Source of the DNA: Pseudoalteromonas xiamenensis
GTDB lineage: Bacteria > Pseudomonadota > Gammaproteobacteria > Enterobacterales > Alteromonadaceae
Assembly (NCBI RefSeq): GCF_030994125.1
Contig: NZ_CP099917.1
Coordinates: 1,240,001 to 1,304,000, forward strand
Direction: 5' to 3'
DNA: 64,000 nt
The notes below the pieces were generated by a model that was not told where the DNA came from, did no database searches, and was given only the letters and a program-made list of their open reading frames with translations. Both the position numbers and the translations under genes were made by a program. This document shows, piece by piece, positions 17,743 through 27,794 of this stretch (the stretch's first letter is position 1; every line of letters starts with the position of its first letter).

Positions 17743-17818
17743 TGGTGCCCAGAGGCGGAATCGAACCACCGACACGGGGATTTTCAATCCCCTGCTCTAC
17801 CGACTGAGCTATCTGGGC
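17743..17818 (-). tRNA. tRNA-Phe(GAA), second copy
   Basis: Identical to the copy at 17527-17602. Confidence 0.97.
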
Positions 17819-17854
17819 AAACAAGTTTGCTATGTTTTATTTCTTAGCGAGAAA

Positions 17855-17930
<76 letters not shown>

Positions 17931-17969
17931 GCACCTTAATATCTTTAATTCAATAACTTGAAAGAAAGA

Positions 17970-18045
17970 TGGTGCCCAGAGGCGGAATCGAACCACCGAC
18001 ACGGGGATTTTCAATCCCCTGCTCTACCGACTGAGCTATCTGGGC
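17970..18045 (-). tRNA. tRNA-Phe(GAA), third copy, promoter-proximal
   Basis: Identical to the other tRNA-Phe copies. First gene of the array transcribed from the promoter at 18055-18083. Confidence 0.97.
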
Positions 18046-18054
18046 GTGCGGCGT

Positions 18055-18083
18055 ATTAAACGGGTTTTGCCTTTTTAAGTCAA
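18055..18083 (-). promoter_or_regulatory. Promoter of the Phe/Thr tRNA array
   Basis: On the minus strand TTGACT (18083-18078), a 17-base spacer and TTTAAT (18060-18055), followed by the GC-rich discriminator ACGCCGC typical of stable-RNA promoters under stringent control. Confidence 0.8.
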
Positions 18084-18358
18084 CCCTTTTTTTAAATCAA
18101 TGTATCGTTTGCACAGTTTTCACCCAAGATGGATAAATAACAGCTAATTGCAATGATTGAAGGGTAAAAAACACGCAACAAATCTAGCTTGTGGCATTTC
18201 AAAAAGGCATTAAATACTAGTTAAGGGAACAAGGAAAGTGTTAGCATACTTTCAAGATACTGAACATTCGCCGAGGAATTTCGTTTTCTTGGTATATAGT
18301 AGTGTTAGAGCAATAACAAAAAGAACACGAACTCACTCATTGATAGCTGGAAGCAGAG
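18084..18358. other. Intergenic region upstream of the hybrid kinase
   Basis: About 275 bases between the tRNA promoter and the kinase start. No gene or conserved RNA was recognised. It must hold the kinase promoter; TATATAG near 18293 is a possible -10. Confidence 0.4.
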
Positions 18359-21148
18359 ATGCAAAACAAAATGCCTTTTCCTTTTAAGGGAGTAATCCCG
18401 CTCGTCTTATTAACTGCATTAGTTGCAAGCGCTTTTGCTGGTGTTGCAGGGTATATGTGGCCGAGTACCACAACCGTTGTTCAATCACCTTCCTCGTTAG
18501 TTGATAATGAAGCGCTTGCAGAAGGCCTTGCCAACACAATGATGAAGGTTAACTTCAGTCAAGCGAAACAAATTGTGGTGGGTTTAAAAACGTTAACACC
18601 CAATAAAGACTACTACTTATATAGTCACAACGGCATGACTGATGCGTCACTTATTTACGCCACGTCAGAAACACCATCCAAAGCGATTGGGCAAGCACAG
18701 CAATATGAACAAGATGGAAAGATTCAAAATCATCTTTTATTAAAGCTAGACGGCCAGCTCGTTGGTGAACTCGTGATTGCAGAATTACCAACTTCTGCGT
18801 CCAAAGGCTCACCGCTTGCTTACCTCTTTGCATTGCTATCGCTTATCGCGGTCTTTGGTGGAGCCAAGCTTATCTGTTCTCGTGCGGCTGGCTGCATGAC
18901 AAACATTACCGAAGACGTTGAAAGAGAATTACAGCAGATTATTGAGCAGCAAGATTATAGTGCGCAACTCGAAGCTTCTCGATTTGGCAATCTCGAAAAC
19001 TTCGTCAGAACGTTAAACAAATTGCTTAAACAAGTACAAAGTGCCCTAGCTCAAAGTAAAGCCGCAGAGAAAGAGCTTAAGCAATTACAAACAGGTTTGG
19101 AAACCGAAGTGCAGTCTCGTACCCTCGCACTCGAAAAGGCGACCTTAAATGCAGAGCGCGCAAACGAAGCCAAAACCACATTTTTAGCCACGATGAGCCA
19201 TGAGATCCGTACACCAATGAATGGGGTAATTGGCACTATCGACCTCTTGCGCCAAACCGAACTCAATGGTGCCCAACACCGTCTATCTACTATCATTCGC
19301 GACTCTGCATTCTCGTTGCTGGGCATTTTAGATGACATTCTCGACTTCTCAAAAATTGAAGCCGGTAAATTAGCGATTGATAACAGTGCATTTTCGGTCT
19401 CGGAAACGATTGAAGAAGTTGCTCGAGTGCTTTCGTCAGTGGCGAAAAAGCGTAGACTCGATCTACAACTTAGTATTGCACCTGACATTCCCAATAATTT
19501 GATTGGTGATTCTGTTCGCGTCCGCCAAGTGCTTTATAACCTTTGTAGCAATGCAATTAAATTTACGACGACAGATGAAGACCGCCAAGGTTTTGTAAAA
19601 ATTGCTGTGGAAGTGGCTCAAAATACCTCTGAGCACTATACATTGCGATTCACCGTTACGGATAACGGCAAAGGGATGACGCAAGCGCAGCTTCGTGAGA
19701 TCTTTAATCCATTTATTCAAGCAGAAAACTCTATTACTCGTGAATATGGTGGCACAGGCCTTGGTTTATCTATCTGTAAAAGCTTAATTGAACTCATGCT
19801 TGGATCTATCCATGTATCAAGTGATATTGGCATGGGTAGTGAGTTTGTGGTTGAACTGCCATTTAGTACCCAAGGCAAAGTAGAATACGCGAATAAATCT
19901 GTGCTTAATGGCTATCAAGTCGTGTTAATGACGGACAATACAGCAAGAAGCGCTATTTTGAGTCGTTATCTGCGTTTTATGGGTGCAACGGTTGCTTTTG
20001 CTCAAAATGAAACCGAAATGGAAGAATTCCAAAACATCGACAACGTGATTTGGATTCTAGATGCTTTGGATGGCATGAATGCGATCGCCAACCCTCTTCG
20101 TTCACTCCTTTACTCTATCGAACGCTATACGCAGCAGATCATTGTGCTCAGCAAAATGGATGAAGCTGCCATTAATCACCAAAAAGTCTTCTACTTAAAT
20201 GCATCCCCTTTGTGTAAGTCGAGTTTTATGACTTCGGTGTTAGTTGCAGCAGGGTTGCATAAACCGAAAGAGCTCAAACAAACTAGTAGCTTAAACAATT
20301 ACTTGAGCATCGACCAAGCTCGTGCAGAAAACAAACTGGTACTGCTTGTTGAAGATAACATTTTGAATCAGCAGGTACTTACTGACCAACTTCACCTATT
20401 AGGCTATGGCGTAGAAGTAGCAGAGAATGGTCAGCAAGGTTTAGAACTTTGGGAATCTGGTCATTACCCGCTTATTCTCACTGACTTGCACATGCCGAAA
20501 ATGTTGGGCTACGACATGGTGGCGAAAATTCGAGACCTTGCAGAAAAAGACGAAGATCCTAACGCACAACCATACATTATTGCGGTGACAGCCAATGCGC
20601 TTAAAGGTGAGCGTGAACGCTGTTTAGCTGCTGGTATGAACGATTACATTACAAAACCGATAGAATTGAATGTACTCGAAACGACCTTAAATAAATGGAA
20701 AGAGAAATTTGGTGATGCTGCTGAGCAAAGCCCAACTCTTGACCTTGTGCCAAAACAGGACACTGTAGAAGTGATTGAAGCGCCTGCCGTCGATTTGGAT
20801 ACGCTGAATAAGTACGTAAACAATGATGTGAGCAAACGCCAGCGTTTCTTTAAAATGTATTTAGACCAAAGCGCTCAACTTATTAGCGATGTTAATTCTG
20901 GTGTTGTGTCGATGAATCAGGACGTGATCATCGATTCGTGTCACCAGCTCAAGTCCATTTCAAAAACAATCGGTGCAATGGAAGTGGCTGAACAAGCGAT
21001 TGCCTTTGAAGGGAATTGCAAAGCTGAAAAACTTACGAGTGATGATTTGATCAAGCAACGAGATTTGCTTGAAAATGCATACGCTAGAGCGGTTAGCTTT
21101 ATTGAAAAAGTGCTCAAAGAAAGTACGGAGAATAATACACAACTTTAA
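18359..21148 (+). CDS. Hybrid sensor histidine kinase with receiver and Hpt domains
   Basis: 929 residues. Membrane helices at about 11-33 and 152-172 flank a 115-residue periplasmic sensor of unknown type. A cytoplasmic linker and coiled coil (to about 270) follow. The HisKA box FLATMSHEIRTPMNG places the phospho-His at 281, and the HATPase has DNGKGM and GGTGLGLS. A degenerate receiver-like segment (about 520-640) lacks the acidic pocket. A true receiver has its Asp in LTDLHMPKM at about 708, and an Hpt His lies at about 862 in CHQLKSISK. So it is a full phosphorelay chain in one protein, resembling BarA/TorS designs. No cognate regulator is adjacent. A GGAAG site lies five bases before ATG. 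Confidence 0.9.
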   Translation: MQNKMPFPFKGVIPLVLLTALVASAFAGVAGYMWPSTTTVVQSPSSLVDNEALAEGLANTMMKVNFSQAKQIVVGLKTLTPNKDYYLYSHNGMTDASLIYATSETPSKAIGQAQQYEQDGKIQNHLLLKLDGQLVGELVIAELPTSASKGSPLAYLFALLSLIAVFGGAKLICSRAAGCMTNITEDVERELQQIIEQQDYSAQLEASRFGNLENFVRTLNKLLKQVQSALAQSKAAEKELKQLQTGLETEVQSRTLALEKATLNAERANEAKTTFLATMSHEIRTPMNGVIGTIDLLRQTELNGAQHRLSTIIRDSAFSLLGILDDILDFSKIEAGKLAIDNSAFSVSETIEEVARVLSSVAKKRRLDLQLSIAPDIPNNLIGDSVRVRQVLYNLCSNAIKFTTTDEDRQGFVKIAVEVAQNTSEHYTLRFTVTDNGKGMTQAQLREIFNPFIQAENSITREYGGTGLGLSICKSLIELMLGSIHVSSDIGMGSEFVVELPFSTQGKVEYANKSVLNGYQVVLMTDNTARSAILSRYLRFMGATVAFAQNETEMEEFQNIDNVIWILDALDGMNAIANPLRSLLYSIERYTQQIIVLSKMDEAAINHQKVFYLNASPLCKSSFMTSVLVAAGLHKPKELKQTSSLNNYLSIDQARAENKLVLLVEDNILNQQVLTDQLHLLGYGVEVAENGQQGLELWESGHYPLILTDLHMPKMLGYDMVAKIRDLAEKDEDPNAQPYIIAVTANALKGERERCLAAGMNDYITKPIELNVLETTLNKWKEKFGDAAEQSPTLDLVPKQDTVEVIEAPAVDLDTLNKYVNNDVSKRQRFFKMYLDQSAQLISDVNSGVVSMNQDVIIDSCHQLKSISKTIGAMEVAEQAIAFEGNCKAEKLTSDDLIKQRDLLENAYARAVSFIEKVLKESTENNTQL

Positions 21149-21180
21149 TCGCAACTGATTAGATAATGTATTGATAAACA

Positions 21181-21204
21181 AAAGGCCCATACGGGCCTTT
21201 TGTT
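21181..21204. terminator. Terminator between the hybrid kinase and yggX
   Basis: AAAGGCCC-ATAC-GGGCCTTTTG: an eight-base stem with a T tract on the plus strand, in the gap between convergent genes. It probably serves both. Confidence 0.8.
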
Positions 21205-21222
21205 TTGTACACTCAAGAAAAA

Positions 21223-21495
21223 TTACTTCTCAGGTGGACGATAACCTTCAATTTCTACTTCTTTATCTTCGAACAAAAAACCACTCATTTGTTCTTCTAA
21301 CAAAGCACGATGCTCTGGATTCATCATGTTGAGTTTTTTCTCATTGATCAACATCGTTTGCTTGTGTTGCCATTGCTGCCAAGCTTCTTTAGAGATGTTG
21401 TTAAAAATACGCTCACCCAATTCACCTGGGTACAACTGGAAATCTAAACCAGGTGCTTCTTTTTGTAGCTTTTGACAAAATACGGTACGAGCCAT
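21223..21495 (-). CDS. yggX: Fe(2+)-trafficking protein YggX
   Basis: 90 residues, the family length. It begins [20 protein letters not shown] with the conserved Cys7, then [12 protein letters not shown] and [18 protein letters not shown]. It protects Fe-S clusters during oxidative stress and acts in iron trafficking. It lies 26 bases after mutY, an Fe-S enzyme, as in E. coli. Confidence 0.95.
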   Translation of the reverse strand: MARTVFCQKLQKEAPGLDFQLYPGELGERIFNNISKEAWQQWQHKQTMLINEKKLNMMNPEHRALLEEQMSGFLFEDKEVEIEGYRPPEK

Positions 21496-21521
21496 GAAAG
21501 TCTCCTAAATAGTCTTATGGG

Positions 21522-22585
21522 TTAAGTGTACCCTAACAATGAAATCTCTTTAACCATCTTTTTCGTTGGCGTTGATAATCCGACCGATGGTGGCTGTGCG
21601 ATATCAAACCAGATAATGGCGTTATCATGCACTACATCTGGAATGCGACTTAACGCCAAAACACTTGGGGTGATCGTCAGTTCAAAGTGACTAAACACGT
21701 GAACGAAAGGCTCAAGGTAACTTATCTCACCGTCCAATCCTTGCTGTGCAATAAAGACGTTCATGGCTTCTAACGTTTCAAACTCGAAAAAGCTAAAGAG
21801 TCCCCCCAAATACCACTGTTTGGACGTTTTTCCATTAACAATTTATCTGTCGATTTTATAATTAAGTGATACGCCTGCTTTTTTGGCTTTTCTTTCTTAG
21901 GCTTTGAGTTTGGAAATTCCTTCGTTTTCCCTTCTAAATGCGCACGGCATTTTTCCTGAAGAGGACATGCAAGGCAATTTGGCTTTGTACGCGAACAGTG
22001 ACTTGCGCCTAAATCCATCATCGCTTGATTGAATTGTGTCACGTTGTTTTTCGGCGTCACAGAATCGCTTAACGACCAAAGTTCGTTTTCAACTGCTTTT
22101 ACGCCATACCAACCGCTAACGAGAAAAAATCGCGCCAAGACTCGTTTTACATTACCATCCAATATTGGATGCGGCTGCCCTAATGATAAAGACAAGATAG
22201 CCCCAGCGGTTGAACGGCCTACCCCTGGTAAATCCATTACCGACTCAAGAGACTCAGGGAACTTACCAGCATAATCATCTCGAATTTTCTTGGCGGCTTT
22301 GTGTAAATTTCGTGCTCTTGCGTAATAACCCAAGCCAGTCCAATGATGCAAAACTTCGTCTTCTGGCGCATTGGCTAAGTCTATAACATTGGGGAAACTT
22401 GTCATAAACCGCTCAAAATAAGGTATTACGGTAGCAACCTGAGTTTGTTGCAACATCACTTCCGACACCCAAACTTTGTATGGTGTTTTACCTAGTTGCC
22501 AAGGAAGTGTTTTTCGCCCATGAATTTCATACCAATCCACAACCTGCTGTGAAAACCAATTTGCCTCTTTTGCAGAAATGCCCAT
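21522..22585 (-). pseudogene. mutY: Adenine DNA glycosylase MutY, split by a one-base frameshift
   Basis: Removes adenine opposite 8-oxoguanine. The N-terminal part (ATG 22585) has the helix-hairpin-helix [15 protein letters not shown], the catalytic Asp in [10 protein letters not shown] and the 4Fe-4S ligands [17 protein letters not shown]. At NSGIWG the frame goes wrong and ends 14 codons later. The rest ([16 protein letters not shown] onward, the 8-oxoG-recognition domain) continues in the next frame to 21522. The break is a run of six G (21802-21807); seven G would give one frame of about 354 residues (...[12 protein letters not shown]...). Either a homopolymer sequencing error or a real slip that would give a mutator phenotype. 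The catalytic domain is intact in both cases. Confidence 0.9.
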
Positions 22586-22711
22586 GCCATTCGACTATAT
22601 TATTTTGTACGTCGCGCCAGTCTAGTGGGCAAATATAAAAGGTCAAGCTCTTGTGCTTGCGCGTCCTTACAGGGATAATATGCGACCATTTTTTTAGCCA
22701 GTGTGAAGACC

Positions 22712-23437
22712 ATGTCAGAATCAAGCAAATTGACTATTGAGCAAGCCGAACAAGACGGCAAATACATGCGCAGAATTCGCAGCTTCGTAAAACGCGAAGG
22801 TCGTTTGACCAAGGGCCAAGCAGCCTCAATTGAAAAATGTTGGCCTACAATGGGCCTAACGCATGACATGGGCATGCTTAATTTCGAAGAAGTTTTCGGT
22901 AACAACAATGATGTTGTTTTGGAAATCGGTTTCGGTATGGGTAAATCGCTGGTTGAGATGGCGAAGAACAATCCACATTTGAACTACATTGGTATCGAAG
23001 TGCATAAACCAGGCGTTGGCGCTTGTTTAATGGATGCTGATGCGCAAGGCGTAACGAATTTACGACTTTTTGAACACGATGCTGTGGAAATTTTAGCGGA
23101 TTGCATTCCTAACGGCAGTCTCGCTACATTACAATTATTCTTCCCTGACCCTTGGCACAAAAAGCGCCATCACAAACGTCGTATTGTTCAACTGGAGTTC
23201 GCAGAAAGCTTACGTTCAAAGCTTCGAATCGGCGGTGTCTTCCATATGGCTACGGATTGGGAAAATTACGCTGAACATATGCTTGAAGTTATGTCGCAAG
23301 CTCCAGGTTACGAAAATACGTCGGCAACGAATGACTACGTACCTCGTCCTGATCACCGCCCATTGACCAAGTTTGAACAACGAGGCCATCGCCTGGGCCA
23401 CGGCGTGTGGGACTTGATGTTTAAGCGCACAGCTTAA
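22712..23437 (+). CDS. trmB: tRNA (guanine-N7)-methyltransferase
   Basis: 241 residues from ATG at 22712 (an in-frame GTG lies three codons upstream). It methylates G46 in the tRNA variable loop using SAM. The SAM motif is [16 protein letters not shown]. Family signatures are [20 protein letters not shown] (20) and [15 protein letters not shown]. It is divergent from mutY, the arrangement seen in E. coli (yggH/mutY). A terminator follows at 23517-23537. Confidence 0.95.
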   Translation: MSESSKLTIEQAEQDGKYMRRIRSFVKREGRLTKGQAASIEKCWPTMGLTHDMGMLNFEEVFGNNNDVVLEIGFGMGKSLVEMAKNNPHLNYIGIEVHKPGVGACLMDADAQGVTNLRLFEHDAVEILADCIPNGSLATLQLFFPDPWHKKRHHKRRIVQLEFAESLRSKLRIGGVFHMATDWENYAEHMLEVMSQAPGYENTSATNDYVPRPDHRPLTKFEQRGHRLGHGVWDLMFKRTA

Positions 23438-23516
23438 GTGATAATCTACGTAAAATGTTATATCGCTCACAGCAATAAGATTTTTTCGCTTTGAGAAGTA
23501 AAAACGAGTTAGATTT

Positions 23517-23537
23517 AAAGGGCCTTTAGGCCCTTTT
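23517..23537 (+). terminator. Terminator after trmB
   Basis: AAAGGGCC-TTTA-GGCCCTTTT: an eight-base stem with a T tract, just before the rsmC start. Confidence 0.8.
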
Positions 23538-23555
23538 CTGTTAAAAGGTTTAGAT

Positions 23556-24590
23556 ATGTCTGGTTCTATGGAAAATCCGAGTTTATTGCTTCTTAGAAAT
23601 GAGCATGAGCTCATTGGTAACGATATCCTCGTCATTAATTTTGAGCGAGATGGATTTGTACGCAAACTGCGAAAACTGAATCCCGAATCTAAAATTACTG
23701 CATTTAGCTACAATATTGCCGACATCGATTCTCTGGATAAGAGCGCAAATGTTGAAGCAATTGTTGATGTAGAACTTCCGAAACGCGACTTTGACTTGAT
23801 TATTTACTACTACCCGAAATCAAAGCATGAAGCACAAATGATGTTTGATAATGTTCGGGCGATTGCATCACCACAAACGCGCTTGCTGGTCGTTGGTGAC
23901 AATAAAGGTGGAGTCAAATCCGCTCAAAAGCAATTAGAGGAAAAAGCTGAAGTCTGCTACAAACTCGAAAGCGCCAAACACTGCATTCTATTTGAATTCG
24001 GTGGTCTTTTTGCACTAGATAAATTTGAGATCGACAGTTATTTAAAACGCTTTGAGGTGCAGATTGACGAACTGACGTTCAAAGTGGCAAGCCTACCAGG
24101 TGTCTTTAATCACGGCTCCCTTGACTCTGGCACCGCTTTACTACTTAGCGCACTAAATACCAACGCCTTAACAGGCAATGTCTTAGATTTCGGATGCGGC
24201 GCAGGAATCATCAGTGCATTCATGACGCTAAAAAATCCGTCTATTTTTCCAACCGCACTCGATGTAAGTGCACTTGCAGTTTATGCAACGAATGAAACAT
24301 TCAAACTGAATAACATTAGAGGTGCTACACTTTTAAGCGATGGTCTCAATGCAGTTGCTGATACTTATAACGCGGTGGTGAGTAACCCGCCATTCCATAC
24401 CGGTCTCGCAACGGACTACTCTATTTCTGAACGTTTTTTCAAAGGCGCAGCTTCAATATTGAATAAGAAAGGGCAACTTATTCTTGTAGCAAATTCGTTC
24501 TTGAAATATTTACCAATTCTCCAAGAAAGTTTTAAAACGGTTGATATTCCAGCGAAAAATAACAAGTTTACTATTTATCAATGCCTGTAA
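23556..24590 (+). CDS. rsmC: 16S rRNA (guanine(1207)-N2)-methyltransferase
   Basis: 344 residues, the RsmC length. The N-terminal half is the degenerate substrate-binding MTase domain. The C-terminal half has VLDFGCGAGIISAF (SAM) and the N2-methylation motif SNPPFHTG. It acts on assembled 30S subunits. The start is ATG at 23556 (MSGSMENPSL); an alternative start lies at the second Met. Confidence 0.93.
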   Translation: MSGSMENPSLLLLRNEHELIGNDILVINFERDGFVRKLRKLNPESKITAFSYNIADIDSLDKSANVEAIVDVELPKRDFDLIIYYYPKSKHEAQMMFDNVRAIASPQTRLLVVGDNKGGVKSAQKQLEEKAEVCYKLESAKHCILFEFGGLFALDKFEIDSYLKRFEVQIDELTFKVASLPGVFNHGSLDSGTALLLSALNTNALTGNVLDFGCGAGIISAFMTLKNPSIFPTALDVSALAVYATNETFKLNNIRGATLLSDGLNAVADTYNAVVSNPPFHTGLATDYSISERFFKGAASILNKKGQLILVANSFLKYLPILQESFKTVDIPAKNNKFTIYQCL

Positions 24591-24599
24591 AACACTTCG

Positions 24600-24629
24600 A
24601 ATAATGTGGCCTTCTAGGCCTCATTATTT
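24600..24629 (+). terminator. Terminator after rsmC
   Basis: AATAATGTGGCCT-TCT-AGGCCTCATTATTTC: a 12- to 13-base stem with one mismatch. Confidence 0.75.
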
Positions 24630-24822
24630 CTCTATACCCTCCTGTGAAATTTTTCTGCTTTTCCAAGCTAGGTCGAATTCCTCTCAGTTTTGTGCCTTTT
24701 CGGCAACTTGTTACCATAATCCTCAGGATTGTATTGCCGATGAAAATTTTTTGTTTTTTTATTTTAACTGTTTGCTACACTTGAATAAGTAACCGAAACG
24801 GGCAAGAGAACTATTACAAACA

Positions 24823-26448
24823 ATGCCAAAGCCAGGATCTAAAACAAGTATCAGAAAAGCCCTGATAAGCGCGGTTATGCTCGTTACTGCATTATGCTTA
24901 TCCCTGTCCATTTCTATTTCCACCTACCTAGACGTAAAAGAACAAAAACAACTTCTTATTGAAAAGCTAGGCATTCTTGCCGAAATTGTCGCTTTTAACG
25001 CGCAAATCACGCTTATCTTTGATGACCGAAAAACGGAAGATAAGCGCCTTCAATCGTTTAGCAATATTGAATTAGTTAAAAACATTCACATTTATGCGAT
25101 TGATGACATCACCAATAAGCCGGTTTTCTTTACTAGTTATAATGCGAGCAAAACCCCTCCCGTTCCTCTAAAGGTGAATAATATAGATGAGTTGTTAACG
25201 CCAAAAATCAGCGGTGACTATATTGAACTGATAAAACCTGTCGTTTATGAAGGAAAAACGGAAGGTTATGTATATATAAGGGGAGGATTAGAGCGATTAA
25301 ACAGATATATAAAACGTAAAATATTAGTTGATATTTGTTTAACGATATTCGTCTTAGTACTGGTTCTCTTTGTGGCGAGAGGGATACAAAAACGAATAGC
25401 GACACCAATTGAAGCATTAAGTTTATTACTTCAAGACGTATCCAAAAATCACAATTACAGTGCTCGTGCAGATAAAAATAACATTGAAGAAATTAATATC
25501 CTCGCGAATAACTTGAATTTAATGCTTGCTCGCACGCAAAACCAAATAGAACGCCATAAAGCCGATAAATTGGAGATTAAGCAATTAAACCAAAGTCTTG
25601 AAGAAAAGGTAAACCAGCGCACCATCGCTCTTCGTGAAGCAAACCAAGAACTCTTAAATACGCTGGAGCGTATGCATCAATACCAAAACCAAATCGTTGA
25701 AAACGAAAAAATGGCGTCTCTTGGTCAAATGGTCGCAGGGGTTGCGCATGAAGTTAACACCCCTATCGGTCTTGGTGTAACGGGCTCTACCTTGTTGAGA
25801 GATAAACTTTCCGATATCAAAATGGCGTTCGAAAACAAAGCGCTTACGTCAAAACAGCTCGAACGATTCATCAACGATGGTATTGAGAATTTAGATCTTA
25901 TTTATCGAAACCTTAACCGTGCTGCTGAGCTTATCTCCGCCTTCAAGAAAGTCGCAGTAAGTCAAGATTTAGAACTGAGTACGAACATTCAAGTTGAGAA
26001 TCTATTGCGGGATGTTGTCACCTCTATGCGCGCGGAGCTCACGCTTAAACGTGCCGATGTCAGCATCGATTGCCCAGATAAATATGTTTTCAATAGTAAA
26101 TCTGGACCGTTGCATCAGATATTCGAACAATTGATCTCTAATTCTCTAATCCACGCGTTTGGCGATTCAGAGAGCCATGACCACCACATTAGCATCCAAA
26201 TAGAGCCTTCTGAACACGAAGTACAGTTCATTTATGCGGACAATGGTTCTGGTGTACCAAACAGTATCCGCAAGCGTATCTTCGATCCATTCGTTACGAC
26301 GCGTCGTGGCGAGGGTGGCAGCGGTCTGGGCATGCACTTGGTCTACAATTTAGTTACACAAGCGCTTAATGGTTCTATTTATTTAGATGAGCATACTGAG
26401 AAAGGTAGTCGATTTGTAATCACTTTACCCTTGAAAGAGGTGTTGTGA
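24823..26448 (+). CDS. Sensor histidine kinase with CHASE8-like periplasmic domain
   Basis: 541 residues. Membrane helix at about 14-34; a periplasmic segment (about 35-165) beginning KLGILAEIVAFNAQITLIFD resembles the CHASE8 sensor of YfiN-type proteins; second helix about 168-186; HAMP about 187-240; coiled coil; HisKA box with His in AGVAHEVNTPIG; HATPase with YADNGSGVP and GEGGSGLGMHLVYNL. No receiver domain. It overlaps the YfiR-like gene (TGATG), so the two should act together. By analogy with YfiR-YfiN, the periplasmic partner may hold the kinase inactive. No cognate response regulator is assigned; arcA lies downstream but has its own kinase next to it. Confidence 0.88.
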   Translation: MPKPGSKTSIRKALISAVMLVTALCLSLSISISTYLDVKEQKQLLIEKLGILAEIVAFNAQITLIFDDRKTEDKRLQSFSNIELVKNIHIYAIDDITNKPVFFTSYNASKTPPVPLKVNNIDELLTPKISGDYIELIKPVVYEGKTEGYVYIRGGLERLNRYIKRKILVDICLTIFVLVLVLFVARGIQKRIATPIEALSLLLQDVSKNHNYSARADKNNIEEINILANNLNLMLARTQNQIERHKADKLEIKQLNQSLEEKVNQRTIALREANQELLNTLERMHQYQNQIVENEKMASLGQMVAGVAHEVNTPIGLGVTGSTLLRDKLSDIKMAFENKALTSKQLERFINDGIENLDLIYRNLNRAAELISAFKKVAVSQDLELSTNIQVENLLRDVVTSMRAELTLKRADVSIDCPDKYVFNSKSGPLHQIFEQLISNSLIHAFGDSESHDHHISIQIEPSEHEVQFIYADNGSGVPNSIRKRIFDPFVTTRRGEGGSGLGMHLVYNLVTQALNGSIYLDEHTEKGSRFVITLPLKEVL

Positions 26449-26966
26449 TGAAACGGCTGGGAATTCTGCTATTTTTGATAATATGTGGCCAAGCTGCTGC
26501 AAAATCACCAGAGCAGGTACGTTCCGCGTTTTTATTCCAAATGGCTAAATTTATCGAGTTTCCAAAATCTCAAACTGAAAATAGTCTAAGATTTTGTTTT
26601 TATACATTAAAAGAAGGTCCTGGCTCGGTATTATCATCAAACACTGGACTTAGTATTAATGATAGACCCATTCAGGTTAAAGAAATAAATAGTGCATTAT
26701 CATTAGTTGATTTATCAGATCGTTGTGATATTACTTACGTTGATGAAAGTCATGAAAATGATATACTGAATGCTTGGACTGAGCCAATGGCATTAAATAC
26801 CGTAACTGTGGGTGAGAGCCTTGCGTTTTTAGAACACGGTGGTGTTGCAGCGCTAGTCCAAGAAGGGAGCAAAATTCGTTTGTATATCAATAAGCAAGTT
26901 ATGAATAGACACAATTTTAAAGTGTTATCTCGTTTGCTTGCAGTAGCAAAATTTCATCCGGACTGA
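26448..26966 (+). CDS. YfiR-family periplasmic protein
   Basis: 172 residues from ATG at 26448, overlapping the kinase stop (a GTG one codon upstream is possible). It has a signal peptide (LGILLFLIICGQAAAK). The DUF4154/YfiR core is seen in VRSAFLFQMAKFIEFP, FCFYTLKEGP and the C-terminal LYINKQVMNRHNFKVLSRLL. YfiR proteins are periplasmic repressors of a CHASE8-domain partner; in Pseudomonas that partner is the diguanylate cyclase YfiN, here it is a histidine kinase. Confidence 0.88.
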   Translation: MKRLGILLFLIICGQAAAKSPEQVRSAFLFQMAKFIEFPKSQTENSLRFCFYTLKEGPGSVLSSNTGLSINDRPIQVKEINSALSLVDLSDRCDITYVDESHENDILNAWTEPMALNTVTVGESLAFLEHGGVAALVQEGSKIRLYINKQVMNRHNFKVLSRLLAVAKFHPD

Positions 26967-27074
26967 TTTTTCTTGTTAACATTTGAATATGCTCCTATAA
27001 TCATCAATATTCGGTTTTTATTATACTGTACCGAATTTAATGTAAATAAAATATTCCCAAAAGGTTAATATATA

Positions 27075-27791
27075 ATGCAAACGCCAGTCATTCTGATCGT
27101 AGAGGATGAAGACGTAACTCGGCTGAACCTCGTTAGTTTATTCGAAGCTGAAGGTTACAAAGTTCTTGAAGCCATTGATGGTGATGACATGCACGACAAG
27201 CTGACGTCAAATGATGACGTAAGCCTCGTAATTATGGATATCAATCTTCCAGGTAAAAACGGTCTGATCCTAGCTCGTGAACTTCGCCAGAAGAGAAACA
27301 TCGGATTAATCTTCTTGACCGGACGTGACAACGATGTCGATCGTATCTTGGGTCTTGAGATCGGTGCTGATGATTACATCACTAAACCATTCAACCCGCG
27401 TGAGCTTACTATCAGAGCTCGCAACTTGATCTCGCGTACAGGTTCAACTGCAGAAGAATCAAAGCTAGAAACCAACGGCGTATTAACGTTTAATGGTTGG
27501 GAGCTTGATGAGAATAGCCGTTGCCTAACTTCACCTGCAGGCGTTGCTAAGCGTCTACCAAAAGGTGAATACCGCGCGCTACGCTTGATGCTCGACTCAC
27601 CAGGCCGTATTTTCAGCCGTGAACAGCTTATCAAGCATATGACGGGCCGTGAGCTACGTGCAAACGACCGTACGGTTGACGTAACAATTCGTCGTATCCG
27701 TAAACACTTTGAAAGCGATGCGAATACACCAGAGCTTATTAGCACTATCCACGGTGAAGGCTATCGCTTCATTGGGAAAATCGATAACTAA
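27075..27791 (+). CDS. arcA: Two-component response regulator ArcA
   Basis: 238 residues, same length as E. coli ArcA. The receiver begins [20 protein letters not shown], has the phospho-Asp in [14 protein letters not shown], then [20 protein letters not shown]. The C-terminal winged helix contains [20 protein letters not shown], nearly the E. coli sequence. It is a global regulator of respiratory and TCA genes under low-oxygen or reducing conditions. Its stop lies three bases from the stop of the convergent arcB-like kinase. An AAGG site precedes the ATG. Confidence 0.95.
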   Translation: MQTPVILIVEDEDVTRLNLVSLFEAEGYKVLEAIDGDDMHDKLTSNDDVSLVIMDINLPGKNGLILARELRQKRNIGLIFLTGRDNDVDRILGLEIGADDYITKPFNPRELTIRARNLISRTGSTAEESKLETNGVLTFNGWELDENSRCLTSPAGVAKRLPKGEYRALRLMLDSPGRIFSREQLIKHMTGRELRANDRTVDVTIRRIRKHFESDANTPELISTIHGEGYRFIGKIDN

Positions 27792-27794
27792 GTA

